Assembly: GCA_029262375.1 (NCBI GenBank) | Contig: JAJCZM010000022.1 | Location: forward strand, 62,001-126,000 | Direction of reading: 5' to 3' | Length of the DNA: 64,000 nt | DNA from: Deltaproteobacteria bacterium | GTDB lineage: Bacteria > Desulfobacterota > Binatia > UBA1149 > SPBQ01 | In this document: one piece after another, positions 16,506 to 25,469 of the stretch | Position numbering within the stretch: position 1 is the stretch's first letter | Layout: every line of letters begins with the position of its first letter | Position numbers and translations under genes: made by a program | The notes under the pieces: model-generated | What the model was told of the DNA's origin: nothing | Databases searched by the model: none | The model's input: the letters and a program-made list of their open reading frames with translations, nothing else

Positions 16506-17585
16506 ATGGTGATGAGCGAAGCACGTCCAGATACATTGAAAGTGGGAGTCGTCGGTGGCGGAACCATCGCCGAGACCCATGTTCCCTACATTCGAGCTGC
16601 CGGCGGCGAGATCGTCGCTGTTTCGGACCTGTCGGTTGTGGCCTCCAACGACCTGGCCGACCGATTCGCGATACAGAAGATCCATCGTTCGGTTGAAGAT
16701 CTGATCGAGGTCGAGCGCCCCGATGTCATCCACGTGCTGACTCCGCCGCATACGCACGCGGCGGTCGCTATTGCGGCTCTCGAGCGCGGCGTGCACGTGC
16801 TCGTAGAGAAGCCGATGGCGTTGGATCCCGACGAGGTCGATCGCATGGCCGCGGCGGCCAAGGCCGGCGGAGCCATGCTCACCGTGGATCACAACCGATT
16901 GTTCGACCCGGTCATGCTCGAGGCCCGTCGCCTGGTCGAGAGCGGTGAGATCGGCGATCTCGTTGCGATCGAAAGTTATCAGGCTGGAACGGCCAGCGAG
17001 CGCGCCTGGCTCAGTACGCTCCAGGGCGGAGGACTGGGAGATTTGGTTCCCCATCCGCTCTATCTGCAACTCGCGTTCCTTGGCGGAGTGCAGTCGATCC
17101 AATCGATGGCGATGGATCGCCAGGGCCGTGGGACGCCCGATGAACTTCGCGTGTTGATGCAGGGCGATGATCGTAGCGGCGTACTCACGATTTCGACGCA
17201 CGCGGTGCCGCACCTCAATACGCTCAAGCTCTGCGGCTCGAAGATGACAGTTGAAGTGAATCTCAACAACATGTCGCTCGTGCGTCGGCGCGACTATGAT
17301 GTCCCCAAGATTATCGGCAAACCGTTGCCGAACATCGACGAGTCCTACCAGCTTATGACTCAGGTCGTCGCCAATACCGTGAATTTCGTGCGCGGCAAGA
17401 TTCGCTACTACCCCGGCATGAAGACGCTGATCCAGCGATTCTACGATGCGATACGAGATGGCGGTGAGCCGCCTGTCAGCATTGAGCAAGGCGGGGAGGT
17501 CGTTCGCGTTACATCGGCGATCTGGGACTCACTGGCCCAGGCGGGAGCAGATCCACGCGCCGACCGTGTGGAGGCGGCGCGATGA
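16506..17585 (+). CDS. Gfo/Idh/MocA-family oxidoreductase
   Basis: A 359-residue NAD(P)-dependent sugar oxidoreductase. The Rossmann motif is VGVVGGGTIAETH near the N terminus, and the hallmark EKP is in VLVEKPMAL near residue 100. The C-terminal domain is of the GFO_IDH_MocA type. Two starts are possible, ATG 16506 or ATG 16512; no strong ribosome-binding site separates them. In the Pseudomonas WbpA-B-E pathway a member of this family oxidises C3 of a UDP-uronic acid before transamination, so this protein and the DegT protein at 12678 are a likely pair. The next gene overlaps by 4 bp. Confidence 0.87.
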   Translation: MVMSEARPDTLKVGVVGGGTIAETHVPYIRAAGGEIVAVSDLSVVASNDLADRFAIQKIHRSVEDLIEVERPDVIHVLTPPHTHAAVAIAALERGVHVLVEKPMALDPDEVDRMAAAAKAGGAMLTVDHNRLFDPVMLEARRLVESGEIGDLVAIESYQAGTASERAWLSTLQGGGLGDLVPHPLYLQLAFLGGVQSIQSMAMDRQGRGTPDELRVLMQGDDRSGVLTISTHAVPHLNTLKLCGSKMTVEVNLNNMSLVRRRDYDVPKIIGKPLPNIDESYQLMTQVVANTVNFVRGKIRYYPGMKTLIQRFYDAIRDGGEPPVSIEQGGEVVRVTSAIWDSLAQAGADPRADRVEAAR

Positions 17586-18565
17586 TTGCTTTCGTTACCG
17601 GTGCGACCGGCTTCCTAGGCAAGCGTGTTGTCAGGCGTCTACTTGATCGTGGTGACTCGGTGCGAGTGCTCGCGCGCGACGAGGCGAAAGCCGCGGCAAT
17701 GGCCGAAGCCGGAGCCGAGGTCGTGATCGGCGATTTGTCCGATGTCGATGCGTTTCGCGACAAGCTCGCCGGTTGTGACGTACTCTACCACATCGGCGCG
17801 CGCGTACTCTCGCACGGTGATTGGGATGAGTTCGTTCAAGCCAACATCGTTGCCACTCAGAAGTTGATCGACTACGGGCTCGAAGTCGGCGTTTCACGCA
17901 TCGTGCATGTCAGCTCGATTGGTATCTTCGAAATCCCCGCAGACGGTGTCACGATTTCCGAAGAGACGGACTACGATCACCAGCCCGTTCTGCGCGGCTA
18001 CTACACGCGCTCCAAGATCGACGCGGACCGTATCGCGCGTGCGGCGCAGTCGACCGGTAAGCCGGTCGTCATCGTTCGCCCGGGACAGCTCTATGGACCG
18101 GATGCGCCCGAGCCGTTGTTCATGGGGCGTGTCAACAAGCGCATCGGGCCCGTACTGATAGTGGTCGGGACGCCAAGCTACTACGCGCCTCTCGTGTACG
18201 TCGAGAACGCTGCCGATGCGGTGGTGTCGGCCGGAATCGTCGAGGGGGTCGAAGGCCGCATCTTCAATGTGGTCGATGAATCCGATCTGCGTCAGCGCGA
18301 CTATTTCGAGGTGATCAAGCAGCTACCCGGGTATCCGAAGTTCATCATCTACTTGCCTGTGGGGCTCTTCATGCCGGCGGTGAACGTCGTCGATAAGATT
18401 TTCAAGACGTTGAAGCGGCGCGCGTGGTCTCCGGCGTACCAACTGCGACGTTCGGGGCGCAATGCGCGGTACGCGACTGACGTCGTTCGAAACACACTGG
18501 GCTGGAAGCCACGCCTGGCATGGCAGGAAGCCGTGCACGCGACGGCCACCGGTATCGAAAAATGA
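17582..18565 (+). CDS. NAD-dependent epimerase/dehydratase (SDR)
   Basis: A 327-residue extended SDR with an intact active site: GATGFLGKRVV at residues 7-17, Ser in VHVSSIGIFE and YYTRSK as YxxxK. The C-terminal part (VVDKIFKTLKRRAWSP) resembles the 3-beta-hydroxysteroid dehydrogenase or dihydroflavonol reductase-like branch rather than GalE. The substrate is probably a nucleotide- or lipid-linked sugar of the cluster. Overlaps by 4 bp with genes on both sides. Confidence 0.85.
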   Translation: MIAFVTGATGFLGKRVVRRLLDRGDSVRVLARDEAKAAAMAEAGAEVVIGDLSDVDAFRDKLAGCDVLYHIGARVLSHGDWDEFVQANIVATQKLIDYGLEVGVSRIVHVSSIGIFEIPADGVTISEETDYDHQPVLRGYYTRSKIDADRIARAAQSTGKPVVIVRPGQLYGPDAPEPLFMGRVNKRIGPVLIVVGTPSYYAPLVYVENAADAVVSAGIVEGVEGRIFNVVDESDLRQRDYFEVIKQLPGYPKFIIYLPVGLFMPAVNVVDKIFKTLKRRAWSPAYQLRRSGRNARYATDVVRNTLGWKPRLAWQEAVHATATGIEK

Positions 18566-19830
18566 AAATTCTCTACCTCGAAGCATCATCAGGGCAGGTT
18601 GTCGGTGGTTCGCTGACAGGCATGCTGCACCTGATCGGAGGGCTCGACCGCAGCAAGCACGAGCCTACCGTAGTGCTTTACGAGGAGAAGCCGGTCATCA
18701 AGCAACTCGCGGCGCGCGATATTCGTGTGCGTGTCTTCAGCAAGCGGCGCCTGCCGAAGGAACACTCGTTGCAGGAAGCCCCCGCGTATCACAAGGCGAA
18801 GGGGTACCCCGGCGTCACGCCGATTCTGAAGAACTTCCGCGCCGCAGGTACTTTCGTCTTCGAGACACTTCCGGCGGCATTGCGACTCTCGCGTATCTTC
18901 CGCGAGGAATCCCCCGATCTGGTCCACGTCTGCAACGGCTTTCGCGGGAACCTCGATGCAATCGTCGCGGCGCGAATCTGCGGCATTCCGTGCATCGTAC
19001 ACTGCAAGGGGTTCGACAAGCACAGCTTCATCGAACGGGCGTTCGCACCTGGTGTCGCCGCTGCGGTGTGCATGACTCGCGCTATCGAGGATCACTGCAA
19101 GAATCAGAAAGTCCGTCCGCCCGAGTACAGCGTCATCTATGACGGGCTCGATTTGGACGAATTCAAGCCTACGCGCGAGCGCGACGATGTGCGAGAGGAG
19201 CTGGGGATTGATTCCGACGCTCCGGTAGTCGGCGTCGTCGGCAATATTCAGGAATGGAAAGGGCAGCGTATTTTGCTCGAGGCCATGGTCGAAGTGACGA
19301 AGTCATATCCGGCCGCAGTTGCGATGATCGTCGGCGGAGCCCATCGCAGTGGGCGCCAGTACGCCGAGGGACTGCGCCAGTTCGTTGCGGACAACGGCCT
19401 TGGCGAGAACGTGATTTTCACGGGCGCGCGCGAGGACGTCAGCGATCTCATGCGATCGATGGATGTCGTGGCACACACGTCGATTCGAGGCGAACCGTTC
19501 GGGCGCGTCATCATCGAAGGCATGAGCGTCGGACGACCGGTAGTCGCGACGCGTGCCGGTGGTGTGCCCGAGTTCGTGCACGACGGTGACAACGGTCTGC
19601 TGGTCGCTGCAGGTGACGCGCCCGCGCTCGCGCGCACGCTCTCGCAACTGTTCGCAGACCCAGGACTCCGCGAGCGACTGTCGGCCGGTGCGCTTCGCGC
19701 CGTCCAAGGCTTCAGTGTTCAGCACCATGTCGAGGAGATGACCGCGCTATACGAGCGCGTCGCCGAGCGTTACGGAATTCCGATAGCGCGAAGGGCCGCA
19801 CGCCCGAGCGCGATCGGCCACAGAGCATGA
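18562..19830 (+). CDS. GT4 family glycosyltransferase
   Basis: A 422-residue GT-B transferase. The ATG at 18562 overlaps the preceding stop (ATGA) and gives a clean start MKILYLEASSGQ; a longer frame from 18520 only adds residues read from inside the upstream gene. Motifs include the glycine-rich acceptor loop VVGGSLTGMLHLI, VCNGFRGNLDAIVAARI, and the donor site RGEPFGRVIIEGMSVGRPVV with the EX7E glutamates. It presumably extends the lipid-linked glycan. It overlaps the HPr-kinase-like gene that follows. Confidence 0.87.
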   Translation: MKILYLEASSGQVVGGSLTGMLHLIGGLDRSKHEPTVVLYEEKPVIKQLAARDIRVRVFSKRRLPKEHSLQEAPAYHKAKGYPGVTPILKNFRAAGTFVFETLPAALRLSRIFREESPDLVHVCNGFRGNLDAIVAARICGIPCIVHCKGFDKHSFIERAFAPGVAAAVCMTRAIEDHCKNQKVRPPEYSVIYDGLDLDEFKPTRERDDVREELGIDSDAPVVGVVGNIQEWKGQRILLEAMVEVTKSYPAAVAMIVGGAHRSGRQYAEGLRQFVADNGLGENVIFTGAREDVSDLMRSMDVVAHTSIRGEPFGRVIIEGMSVGRPVVATRAGGVPEFVHDGDNGLLVAAGDAPALARTLSQLFADPGLRERLSAGALRAVQGFSVQHHVEEMTALYERVAERYGIPIARRAARPSAIGHRA

Positions 19831-20951
19831 CAGCCCCGGCGGACACTCAGCCCGTCGTCATCGAACTACACGGCGTGCGCCTCAGGCTGACGTCGTCGCT
19901 GCCGCTGTTCTGCGACTACGTTCGCCACACGATGCAGCCGTATGTGGTGGACACGCAACAGCCCGCCGATCTCGAGAGCCACCTCGACTGGATCGATGCG
20001 CCGCCGGCGCGCTCGCTGGAAGACGCGTTTCCGGGAGCTGGCTGGCGCAGTCGTCCGGATCGCGATCTCTACATCGACGGAGAGAAGCTATGCTGGCTTC
20101 GCATCGATGATTTCACCGATCTTCATCTTGCAGCCGCACATACCGGCGGGCGTCTCTGCGTCACAGGTCGATACTACTTTCAGATAGGTCGCGCACCATC
20201 GACCGAGTGGTTGCGCCGCCTGCGATATCGCGGCGATCTCGCGCGGCTTCAGGCTCGACGCTTTAGTACTTTGCTCTACTACCTGGTCTATCATCCGATC
20301 TTGTGGCGCCTCAGCCGAGACAGTGGCTGGAGTGTCGCGCACGGCGGCGCTGTGGCTACGCCTGACGGAGCGCTGGTGCTGTTCGGGATGCCCGGCTGCG
20401 GTAAATCGACCTTGAGTGTCGGATTGCTCGCGGATGCACGGCGCACGATGCTGTCCGATAACATAGTGCTTCATAGTCGCGAGCGAGTGCTTGCATGCCC
20501 CGAAGTCCTGTTGCTCGATGATCGGAGTCTCGAGCGCGCGGCCGGCGGCGCGGCTCATTTGGTGCCGACCGGTGAACGGCGCGTCTACGAGCGGGATGCT
20601 TACCGACCTGATCGCGTTGCGATGGAGCCGACTCCGCCCGCGGCGTTCTTCTGCGTAGAGCGCGCCCAGCGTACTCAACTCACCGAAATCACGGTCGACG
20701 AGTGCGCGCGGTTCGCGATCGCGGGTAACCAGTTGGCCAAAGAGGTTCGGCGCATCGCTATCAACAATGAGGTGTACGACCTCATCGCCGGCACGCAGGC
20801 GCCTGACGCAGGCGCCGACCTGCGTGCACTCGTGGCGAAGGCGCCCTGCTATCGGCTCTCGGTAGGCCAGGACGATTCTCTCGCCCGAGTTATCTCGGAC
20901 TTGATCGAGCCGGCACTTGCCGAGCATGCGGTCTCGGCGGTGGCCAAGTGA
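19827..20951 (+). CDS. HPr-kinase-like P-loop protein
   Basis: A 374-residue protein. The C-terminal two thirds resemble the HprK/serine-kinase fold: HGGAVATPDGALVLFGMPGCGKST places a P-loop near residues 187-194, followed by MLSDNIVL, where HPr kinases have the acidic SDD motif (here SDN). The N-terminal 170 residues have no recognised domain. Similar HPr-kinase-related proteins occur in exosortase and polysaccharide loci and in peptide-modification clusters, where the substrate is generally unknown. Here the gene sits between a glycosyltransferase and the flippase with 4-bp overlaps, so its product probably phosphorylates a sugar, a lipid-linked intermediate or a protein of this pathway. 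No phosphotransferase-system genes are nearby. Confidence 0.75.
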   Translation: MTAPADTQPVVIELHGVRLRLTSSLPLFCDYVRHTMQPYVVDTQQPADLESHLDWIDAPPARSLEDAFPGAGWRSRPDRDLYIDGEKLCWLRIDDFTDLHLAAAHTGGRLCVTGRYYFQIGRAPSTEWLRRLRYRGDLARLQARRFSTLLYYLVYHPILWRLSRDSGWSVAHGGAVATPDGALVLFGMPGCGKSTLSVGLLADARRTMLSDNIVLHSRERVLACPEVLLLDDRSLERAAGGAAHLVPTGERRVYERDAYRPDRVAMEPTPPAAFFCVERAQRTQLTEITVDECARFAIAGNQLAKEVRRIAINNEVYDLIAGTQAPDAGADLRALVAKAPCYRLSVGQDDSLARVISDLIEPALAEHAVSAVAK

Positions 20952-22309
20952 GCGAAGAGGGGAATTCGGAGAAGCCCGCAGCGAGCGGGCTGCAGCGACT
21001 CGCGACGGATGTCACGGGCACGCTCGGTACCCGTGTCATCACCATGGCCTTCGGTCTGTTTACGGGCATTATCACTGCGCGCGCGTTGGGGCCGGAGAAT
21101 CGCGGCATTTTTACGTTGGCTGCGCTCTTTCCGGCCAGTCTTGTTACGCTGTCGAAGTTCGGTCAGGGCGTCGCGTCGATCTACTTCATTCGCAAGAAAG
21201 ACGAGGATGTTTCCCAGGTCGCGTCCAACGTGCTTTGGATCGCGCTGGTTACCGGCGCGGCGTTGATAGGGATCGCGCTCACGTTGCGCGAGAGTCTGCT
21301 TGGCTCGGTTCTCAAGGGCGTACCCATGTATGCTTTTGTCGCCGTACTTCCGCTCGCGCCGATCCTATTGGTCGAGAGCTATCTATACGGCGTGCTCCAG
21401 GCCACCGATCGGTTCAAAATCTACAATATCCGATTGTTAGCCGAGGCCGTGATGACGGTGACCGGCATGGCAGTCGCGTTGCTAATTTTCGAGCTCGGTC
21501 TGCCCGGTGCGTTCGGAGTTGCTGTCGGTGTGCGGCTCTTCATGGTCTCTTGGGTCGTTTTCACGATTCACAAGGGGTCGCCGCTGCGATTCAAATTCGA
21601 TTTCGAACTTGCGCGACGCATGTTTCGCTACGGATTGAAGTCGCACATGCAGATCATTGCTTCTCACTTTCATTTCAAGGCTGCGATGTATCTCGTTGCG
21701 TTCTACTCGAGCCCGGCGCAGGTCGCGTTCTACTCGATCGCTGCGCGGCTTGCGGAACACATTCTCTGGTTACCGCAGTCGCTCGGTCTCGCGTTGTTCC
21801 CTCGGCTCGCCGGAAGTGACGAGCAGCGCGCGCATCAGATGACGGCCATGGCCGTGCGCCAGGCTCTTGTCCTGACAGCTCTGGCCGCCGGGGGGCTCGT
21901 CGTCTTCGGTAAGTTCTTGATCACGCTGTGGTACGGCGCGCAGTATGCACCGGCGGCCGAACCCTTGCCTTACGTCGCCGGCGGGATTGTGATGATGGCG
22001 ATGTACGTTCTGCTCTCGCGCAACTTTACGAGCCGCAATAAGCAGTCGGTCAACATCGTCGCTGCGTACATCGCATTGGTCGGAAACCTGGGCCTCAACG
22101 TTCTGCTCATCCCGACGATGGGCATCACGGGGGCGGCAATCGCTACGGCAGTCTCCTATACGACGGCAGCGCTTCTTCTGTTGGTGTTCTTCCTGCGCGA
22201 CTCGGGCCTGCCGCTGTACGCCGTCATCTTTCCGCAGCGCGAGGATCTCGCTACGTGGCGCCGCTTGATCGGTGGCCTCAAGCTGCGTGGGGTAGCCGCG
22301 AAGTCCTGA
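20948..22309 (+). CDS. Wzx-type polysaccharide flippase
   Basis: A 453-residue polytopic membrane protein of the MATE/MOP exporter superfamily with about 12-14 hydrophobic helices. Typical features are TLGTRVITMAFGLFTGIITARALGP at the N terminus and ASHFHFKAAMYLVAFYSSP before the second half. It should flip the undecaprenyl-linked repeat unit to the periplasm. The GTG start overlaps the previous stop (GTGA). It is the only flippase in the locus (MurJ at 54121 belongs to peptidoglycan synthesis). No ABC-2 transporter is present, so the locus is of the Wzx-dependent type. Confidence 0.87.
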   Translation: MSEEGNSEKPAASGLQRLATDVTGTLGTRVITMAFGLFTGIITARALGPENRGIFTLAALFPASLVTLSKFGQGVASIYFIRKKDEDVSQVASNVLWIALVTGAALIGIALTLRESLLGSVLKGVPMYAFVAVLPLAPILLVESYLYGVLQATDRFKIYNIRLLAEAVMTVTGMAVALLIFELGLPGAFGVAVGVRLFMVSWVVFTIHKGSPLRFKFDFELARRMFRYGLKSHMQIIASHFHFKAAMYLVAFYSSPAQVAFYSIAARLAEHILWLPQSLGLALFPRLAGSDEQRAHQMTAMAVRQALVLTALAAGGLVVFGKFLITLWYGAQYAPAAEPLPYVAGGIVMMAMYVLLSRNFTSRNKQSVNIVAAYIALVGNLGLNVLLIPTMGITGAAIATAVSYTTAALLLLVFFLRDSGLPLYAVIFPQREDLATWRRLIGGLKLRGVAAKS

Positions 22310-22310
22310 C

Positions 22311-23465
22311 ATGTTGATCGAGGGGAACGCATCGGGCGACCGCAAGCCGCTGGAGATCGTCTACGTCATTGCTTCGATGATCGTCGGCGGAACGCAGACA
22401 CATCTGCTGCAAGTATTCCGCTTTCTGGACCGCGAACGCTTCCGGCCGCATCTCTTCGCTCTGCGCGACGGCGGCGGCTTGGTTTCGGCGGCTGAAGATC
22501 TCGGCGTCCCCGTAACGTCGTTCGGGATGCAGGGAAGTCTCAGGAATCCGCGCGATCTCGTTGGTATGTGGCGTATGCGCCAAGCGATGCGGACGCTTGC
22601 TCCCGACATCGCGCATACCTACCTCATGCGTGGAAATTTCTACGGCGCCATGGCGGCGCGTCTGGCCGGAGTACCGCGCGTCATCACGAGCAAGCGCGGA
22701 CACCACGACATCGCCGGTTGGTCCGAGCGCGCGGGGATTGCCGCGTCGAACCGGGCATCCGACGTCATTACGGGCAACGCGCCATCGGTCTTGGAGTTCA
22801 CCCGTGAGACCGAGCCGTGGGTGCGCGCTCCGATGGAAATGATTCCGAGCGGCATCGACACCGACAAATTCGATCCGTCGGGCTGCGACGATCTTCGCGC
22901 CGAGCTCTCGCTGGGGGATCGCCTCGTCGTTGGAACGGCGATCACGTGGCGGCCGCGCAAAGGCTTTCGGATGCTGTTTCACGCGTTCGATCTCGTGCGG
23001 CGTCGTCATCCGGATGCGGCATTGTTGATCGCCGGTGTGGAAAATTGGCACAGCGGTGACAGCGATCCGCGCGTGGTGGCGGAAGAGTTGGGAATCACCG
23101 ATTCCGTCTATCTACTCGGCCGTCGCGCGGACATGCCGCGCGTTCTCAAAACGTTCGACGTCTTCACGCTCCCTTCGCAGAGCGAGGGGATGTCGAATGC
23201 CGTTCTCGAGGCGATGGCGATGGCGCGGCCGGTTGTGGCGACCGCCGTTGGCGGGAACCCCGTGGTCATCGCGGAAGGTGAGAGCGGTTTCTTGGTCGAT
23301 TACCCGGATCACGCCGCGTTGGCAGAACGTTTGCTGCGCTATCTCGACGATGCGGGATTGCGCGAGAGCGCAGGCCGGCGTGGGCGTCAGCGCGCGGTTG
23401 AGCACTATTCGGCGCGCAGTATGGTCGCCCAAATGGAGGCGCTCTATTCGCGCCTGACGGGTTGA
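22311..23465 (+). CDS. GT4 family glycosyltransferase
   Basis: A 384-residue GT-B glycosyltransferase. VYVIASMIVGGTQTHLLQVF is the N-terminal acceptor-side loop; TSKRGHHDIAGW and the donor motif SQSEGMSNAVLEAMAMARPVV follow, with both glutamates of EX7E present. The ATG at 22311 lies 1 bp after the flippase stop. Presumed role is extension of the repeat unit; the sugar cannot be told from sequence. Confidence 0.87.
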   Translation: MLIEGNASGDRKPLEIVYVIASMIVGGTQTHLLQVFRFLDRERFRPHLFALRDGGGLVSAAEDLGVPVTSFGMQGSLRNPRDLVGMWRMRQAMRTLAPDIAHTYLMRGNFYGAMAARLAGVPRVITSKRGHHDIAGWSERAGIAASNRASDVITGNAPSVLEFTRETEPWVRAPMEMIPSGIDTDKFDPSGCDDLRAELSLGDRLVVGTAITWRPRKGFRMLFHAFDLVRRRHPDAALLIAGVENWHSGDSDPRVVAEELGITDSVYLLGRRADMPRVLKTFDVFTLPSQSEGMSNAVLEAMAMARPVVATAVGGNPVVIAEGESGFLVDYPDHAALAERLLRYLDDAGLRESAGRRGRQRAVEHYSARSMVAQMEALYSRLTG

Positions 23466-23598
23466 ATATCGCGCGCAGACTTGGGATCCAGGCCGTAGAA
23501 GTATAGGATAAAGCGCTCGCCGCGCCCGCATTGCGGCAGCATACCGACACCTCATCATCGGGAACCGGTACGAGCCACAAAACAAAGGGAATTTTCGA

Positions 23599-25467
23599 AT
23601 GGACTTCATTAAGCGTGTGGTCGCCGGCTGCGTCGGCGGATTCATCGGCGGCGCCATCGTCGGCGTCGACGAAGCGATTGTCGTTGCGACGGTCAGCGAT
23701 CTTACAGAGTTTTGGGCTTTCTGGTTCGGTGCGATTTCGTACGGTTTCTTCGGGGCCGTGATGGGCGCCGGGTGGGGTGTCGCGACGCTCGTCACCGGAG
23801 CCATCTTCAGCAAGCTCAAAGAGCTGCCCGTCGCGATGGGCTCTGCGGCCGGCCTCGTCGTCGCATTGCTCGGGATGGTTGTCGGACGTTTTCGCATCAT
23901 TCGCGACGTGTTCTCGGAAAGTCTCGCGATCGGCTCCACGGAAGGAATCATCGTTCACGTCGGCTTGGTCGTGTTCGGCGTCGTCGCATTCTTCGCAGTC
24001 ACCCGTCTCATGGCCGGGTCGGTAGAGAAGCGCGGCGCGGTAACGGCAGCCGGTCTGTGGGGCGGCGTCGTGCTCGGATTCGCTCTGATCGCATCGGTCG
24101 GCTTGACTGCGGTCGCCGGCGGTGAAGAGGCGGGGGACGCGGGCACAGCCACGGCGAAAGGCCCCAACGTTTTGCTATTCATTGCCGATACGACGCGTGC
24201 CGATCATCTCGGCCCGTACGGCGCGTCCGATGTGAAGACGCCGGCGCTCGATCAACTGGCGGCCGACGGCTTGGTCTTCAAGAACGCCTTCGCTCATTCC
24301 TCGTGGACGCGCCCATCGATCGCGACGATTTTGACGTCGATGTACGCGTCATCGCATCAGGTGATGCACAAGACTGATCTGTTGCCGGAAGACGTGGTTA
24401 CGATCGCGGAAGTACTGAAAGACGCCGGCTATCGTACGAGCGGTTTCGTCACCAACATCAACGTGGCGCCGTCGTTCAACTTCCAACAAGGCTTCGACAC
24501 GTACGAATATCTCTCTCCGTCGTTCTTCTTCGGTGCGACCGATTCCGGTTCGAAGTTGTCGCTATACAGCGGCATGCGGCTGATTCGTGAGCGCTTCCTG
24601 TCGAAGAACAAATACGTCGAGAGCTACTACCAAGACGGAGCCACGGTTAATGGGCGAGCAGTGCCGTGGCTCGATACGCATGGTACCCAGCCGTTCTTCA
24701 CTCTCATCCACTACATGGATCCGCACGATCCGTACTTTGAGATTCCATATAACGGCAAGGCCATTGCGCGTGTGGAAGATCCGCACCCTGATGGATCGCG
24801 GGCCGGCGAACTGCGTGATCTCTACATCGCGAACATCGAGTACCTCGATCAGTTCATTGCCGGTGTTCTCGATCAGCTGCGCGAGACCGGCGTATATGAC
24901 AACACGATCATCGCGTTCGTTGCCGATCACGGCGAAGAGTTCTACGAGCACGAAGGCTGGTGGCACGGCACGACGCTGTACGACGAGCAGATCCACGTTC
25001 CGTTGATCATCAAGCAAGCGAACAACGCCGGCGCGGGTGGGCGTATCGGAGATCTCGCAGGCATGATCGACGTACTACCGACGCTTGTGACCGCTGCCGG
25101 AGTCGACGTTCCCGCGAGCGCACAGGGGCGTGACCTGCTCGGCGGCACCAAGGTGCCGACGGCCGTCTATGCCGAAGAAGATCACGAGGGGAACATCCTC
25201 GAGTCCATCCGGTCGACCGAATGGAAACTCATCGTTGCCAACGAAGGGAATCCCCGAGGCGTCGAGCCGCTGGAACTCTACAATGTCGCCTCGGATCCGG
25301 GCGAGACGAATAACGTCGCTGCCGGCAAAGCCGACGTGGTCTCGCGACTTCAGGGTGAGTTGGATGCCCTGCGAACGCTCGCGGCCGCCAGCGCGGTAAG
25401 CGGTTCGGTGGGGGCACTGGACTCTGCCGACGAAGAGCGACTCAGAGCGCTAGGTTACATGGAGTAG
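23599..25467 (+). CDS. membrane-anchored sulfatase-fold enzyme with Thr nucleophile
   Basis: A 622-residue protein. The first 175 residues hold about five hydrophobic helices rich in Gly and Ala; residues 185-620 are an alkaline-phosphatase-superfamily catalytic domain facing the periplasm. Metal-site motifs are LFIADTTRADHLG and VADHGEEFYEH with WWHGTTLYDE. The nucleophile position reads HSSWTRPSIA, with Thr and not the Cys/Ser-x-P-S-R needed for formylglycine, so sulfatase activity is unlikely. Phosphotransfer (for example phosphoethanolamine or phosphoglycerol addition) or phosphodiester cleavage is more likely. The tail EERLRALGYME is shared with two other enzymes of the locus. A 133-bp gap precedes it, with aaagggaa ahead of the ATG. 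Confidence 0.8.
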   Translation: MDFIKRVVAGCVGGFIGGAIVGVDEAIVVATVSDLTEFWAFWFGAISYGFFGAVMGAGWGVATLVTGAIFSKLKELPVAMGSAAGLVVALLGMVVGRFRIIRDVFSESLAIGSTEGIIVHVGLVVFGVVAFFAVTRLMAGSVEKRGAVTAAGLWGGVVLGFALIASVGLTAVAGGEEAGDAGTATAKGPNVLLFIADTTRADHLGPYGASDVKTPALDQLAADGLVFKNAFAHSSWTRPSIATILTSMYASSHQVMHKTDLLPEDVVTIAEVLKDAGYRTSGFVTNINVAPSFNFQQGFDTYEYLSPSFFFGATDSGSKLSLYSGMRLIRERFLSKNKYVESYYQDGATVNGRAVPWLDTHGTQPFFTLIHYMDPHDPYFEIPYNGKAIARVEDPHPDGSRAGELRDLYIANIEYLDQFIAGVLDQLRETGVYDNTIIAFVADHGEEFYEHEGWWHGTTLYDEQIHVPLIIKQANNAGAGGRIGDLAGMIDVLPTLVTAAGVDVPASAQGRDLLGGTKVPTAVYAEEDHEGNILESIRSTEWKLIVANEGNPRGVEPLELYNVASDPGETNNVAAGKADVVSRLQGELDALRTLAAASAVSGSVGALDSADEERLRALGYME

Positions 25468-25469
25468 GC

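Noticed and set aside
16443-17489. 348-residue minus-strand open frame
   Set aside because: Antisense to the Gfo/Idh gene, His/Arg-rich, no recognisable motif.
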